A DNA stretch of 33,383 bases from NCBI GenBank assembly GCA_014905825.1, contig JACGCN010000121.1, positions 1 to 33,383 of the forward strand, given 5' to 3'. The DNA comes from Lyophyllum atratum. Lineage: Eukaryota > Basidiomycota > Agaricomycetes > Agaricales > Lyophyllaceae. The notes beneath the pieces are model-generated. The model searched no databases. It was not told the DNA's origin and saw nothing but the letters and a program-made list of their open reading frames with translations. Below are positions 32,604-33,383 of the stretch, piece after piece. The position numbers and the translations under genes are program-made. The first letter of the stretch is position 1. Every line of letters starts with the position of its first letter.

Positions 32604-33383
32604 ATGACCGACCAAGTCGCGGCCAAAAAAATCCTTAATGAACTCAGCAAGCGTGAAGACCTCAAGAACAAAATATGTAGCGACTGCCCCAATCCGAACC
32701 CTCAGTGGGCCTCTCTTAGGTGAGCGCCCTCAACGATCACCGAGTCCGCTGGCACTGATCTGCCTCAGCTTTGCCGTATTCCTCTGTCTACAATGTGCTG
32801 GAACGCATCGTGGCTTTGGCGTACACATCAGGTACGATCGTGCCTCTGCCAGTGTCTCCACTATACTAATTTTCTGCAAAGTTTTGTGAGGTCGGTGTCA
32901 ATGGATACATGGCAAGACGAACAAATTCGGAGGATGCAGGTACTACCGTCACCATCAACGTGTTCCCGCTTCTGGAACTGATCCCCCATAGCTGGGCGGT
33001 AATGCCCCTTCCGAGATTTCATGAAGTCATATTCTCCTGCAGAGCAAGGAGGGTATAATGATGGTCTGAGTCCTTACGACACATATCACTGCTGGGCGGC
33101 GACTCAATATCGCGAAAAGGTACATCATCCTCCCATATTATTCCTTGCGATTTCTCATCTTGTCGGAACAGCTAGACGCAGCCCTAGCTGGCAAAGATGG
33201 TCTCCTGCGCCCCTCCCGCAGGAGCGCTTGTAAACAACCGATCACTTCCCCGGCTGCTCGTCCCTCATCTGCACAAGGTCTCCGGAAGTCTCGTGGCATC
33301 CACCCGCTCGGCTACTGGGAGCTCGCTGCGTAGTGACTCCTCGTCTCCATTCCGAAGCTCCCTCGTGGTACTCCAGATCTCGG
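32604..33383 (+). CDS. Arf GTPase-activating protein (Gcs1/ArfGAP1 type), 3' cut by window end
   Basis: Stimulates GTP hydrolysis by Arf at the Golgi during COPI vesicle transport. Exons: 32604-32719, 32769-32831, 32882-32939, 32992-33119, then from 33172. The zinc finger is complete: C25-x2-C28-x16-C45-x2-C48, with WASLSFAVFLCLQCAG and the arginine finger R53 in GTHRGFGVHISFVRS. MDTWQDEQIRRMQLGGN, then FMKSYSP and YREK follow. Exon 4 is 128 bp, one base short, so the frame breaks near 33010 (expected FRDFMKS, seen SEIS-stop). Another single-base slip occurs near 33200, where a WSPAP-like segment follows AGK. The first three exons are clean. The C-terminal lipid-packing region lies beyond the window. 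Confidence 0.88.

Overview
The window looks like nuclear DNA of a filamentous basidiomycete, probably an agaricomycete. Almost every gene is split by short GT-AG introns of about 48-70 bp. Genes sit densely on both strands in divergent and convergent pairs. The recognisable proteins are fungal or general eukaryotic: a velvet regulator, an INO80-type subunit, fungal-type CAP/PR-1, prefoldin 2, two respiratory complex I subunits, a PPR protein and an ArfGAP. There are no operons, CRISPR arrays, rRNA genes or tRNA genes that I can recognise.

Left part (1-7.4 kb): the 3' end of a Ser/Pro-rich gene (+); a decayed gene interrupted by a 436-bp MITE-like element with terminal inverted repeats and a 6-bp target-site duplication; a CASTOR-like ACT-domain gene (+); and a multi-exon unknown gene (-) with two similar 'LD..P..APHIVI' segments and an acidic tail.

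Middle part (7.9-25.8 kb): an ER-type short-chain dehydrogenase (-); a nine-exon RG-tailed disordered protein (+); a secreted CAP protein (-); prefoldin subunit 2 (-) divergent from NDUFS8 (+); one or two poorly supported genes (+); an INO80F-like coiled-coil protein (-); NDUFA13/GRIM-19 (+); a two-HMG-box protein (+); and a GNAT acetyltransferase (-). Apart from the poorly supported pair at 17.2-18.6 kb and one unsettled SDR splice site, these assemble into uninterrupted reading frames across their introns.

Right part (26-33.4 kb): a mitochondrial-type PPR protein (+), a VelB-type velvet regulator (-), and the first exons of an ArfGAP (+) cut by the window end.

Both outer parts carry many single-base frameshifts in otherwise convincing coding sequence; the middle does not. 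I read this mainly as uneven draft-sequence quality, although decay cannot be excluded for individual genes. The clearest new biology is the MITE-like insertion at 1545-1980. Removing it with one copy of the duplication rejoins the interrupted exon exactly in frame. The host gene also carries two TGA stops of the kind produced by C-to-T change at CGA codons. NDUFS8, NDUFA13 and the PPR gene serve mitochondria; the other neighbours share no obvious pathway, so this is ordinary gene-dense fungal chromosome rather than a dedicated cluster.
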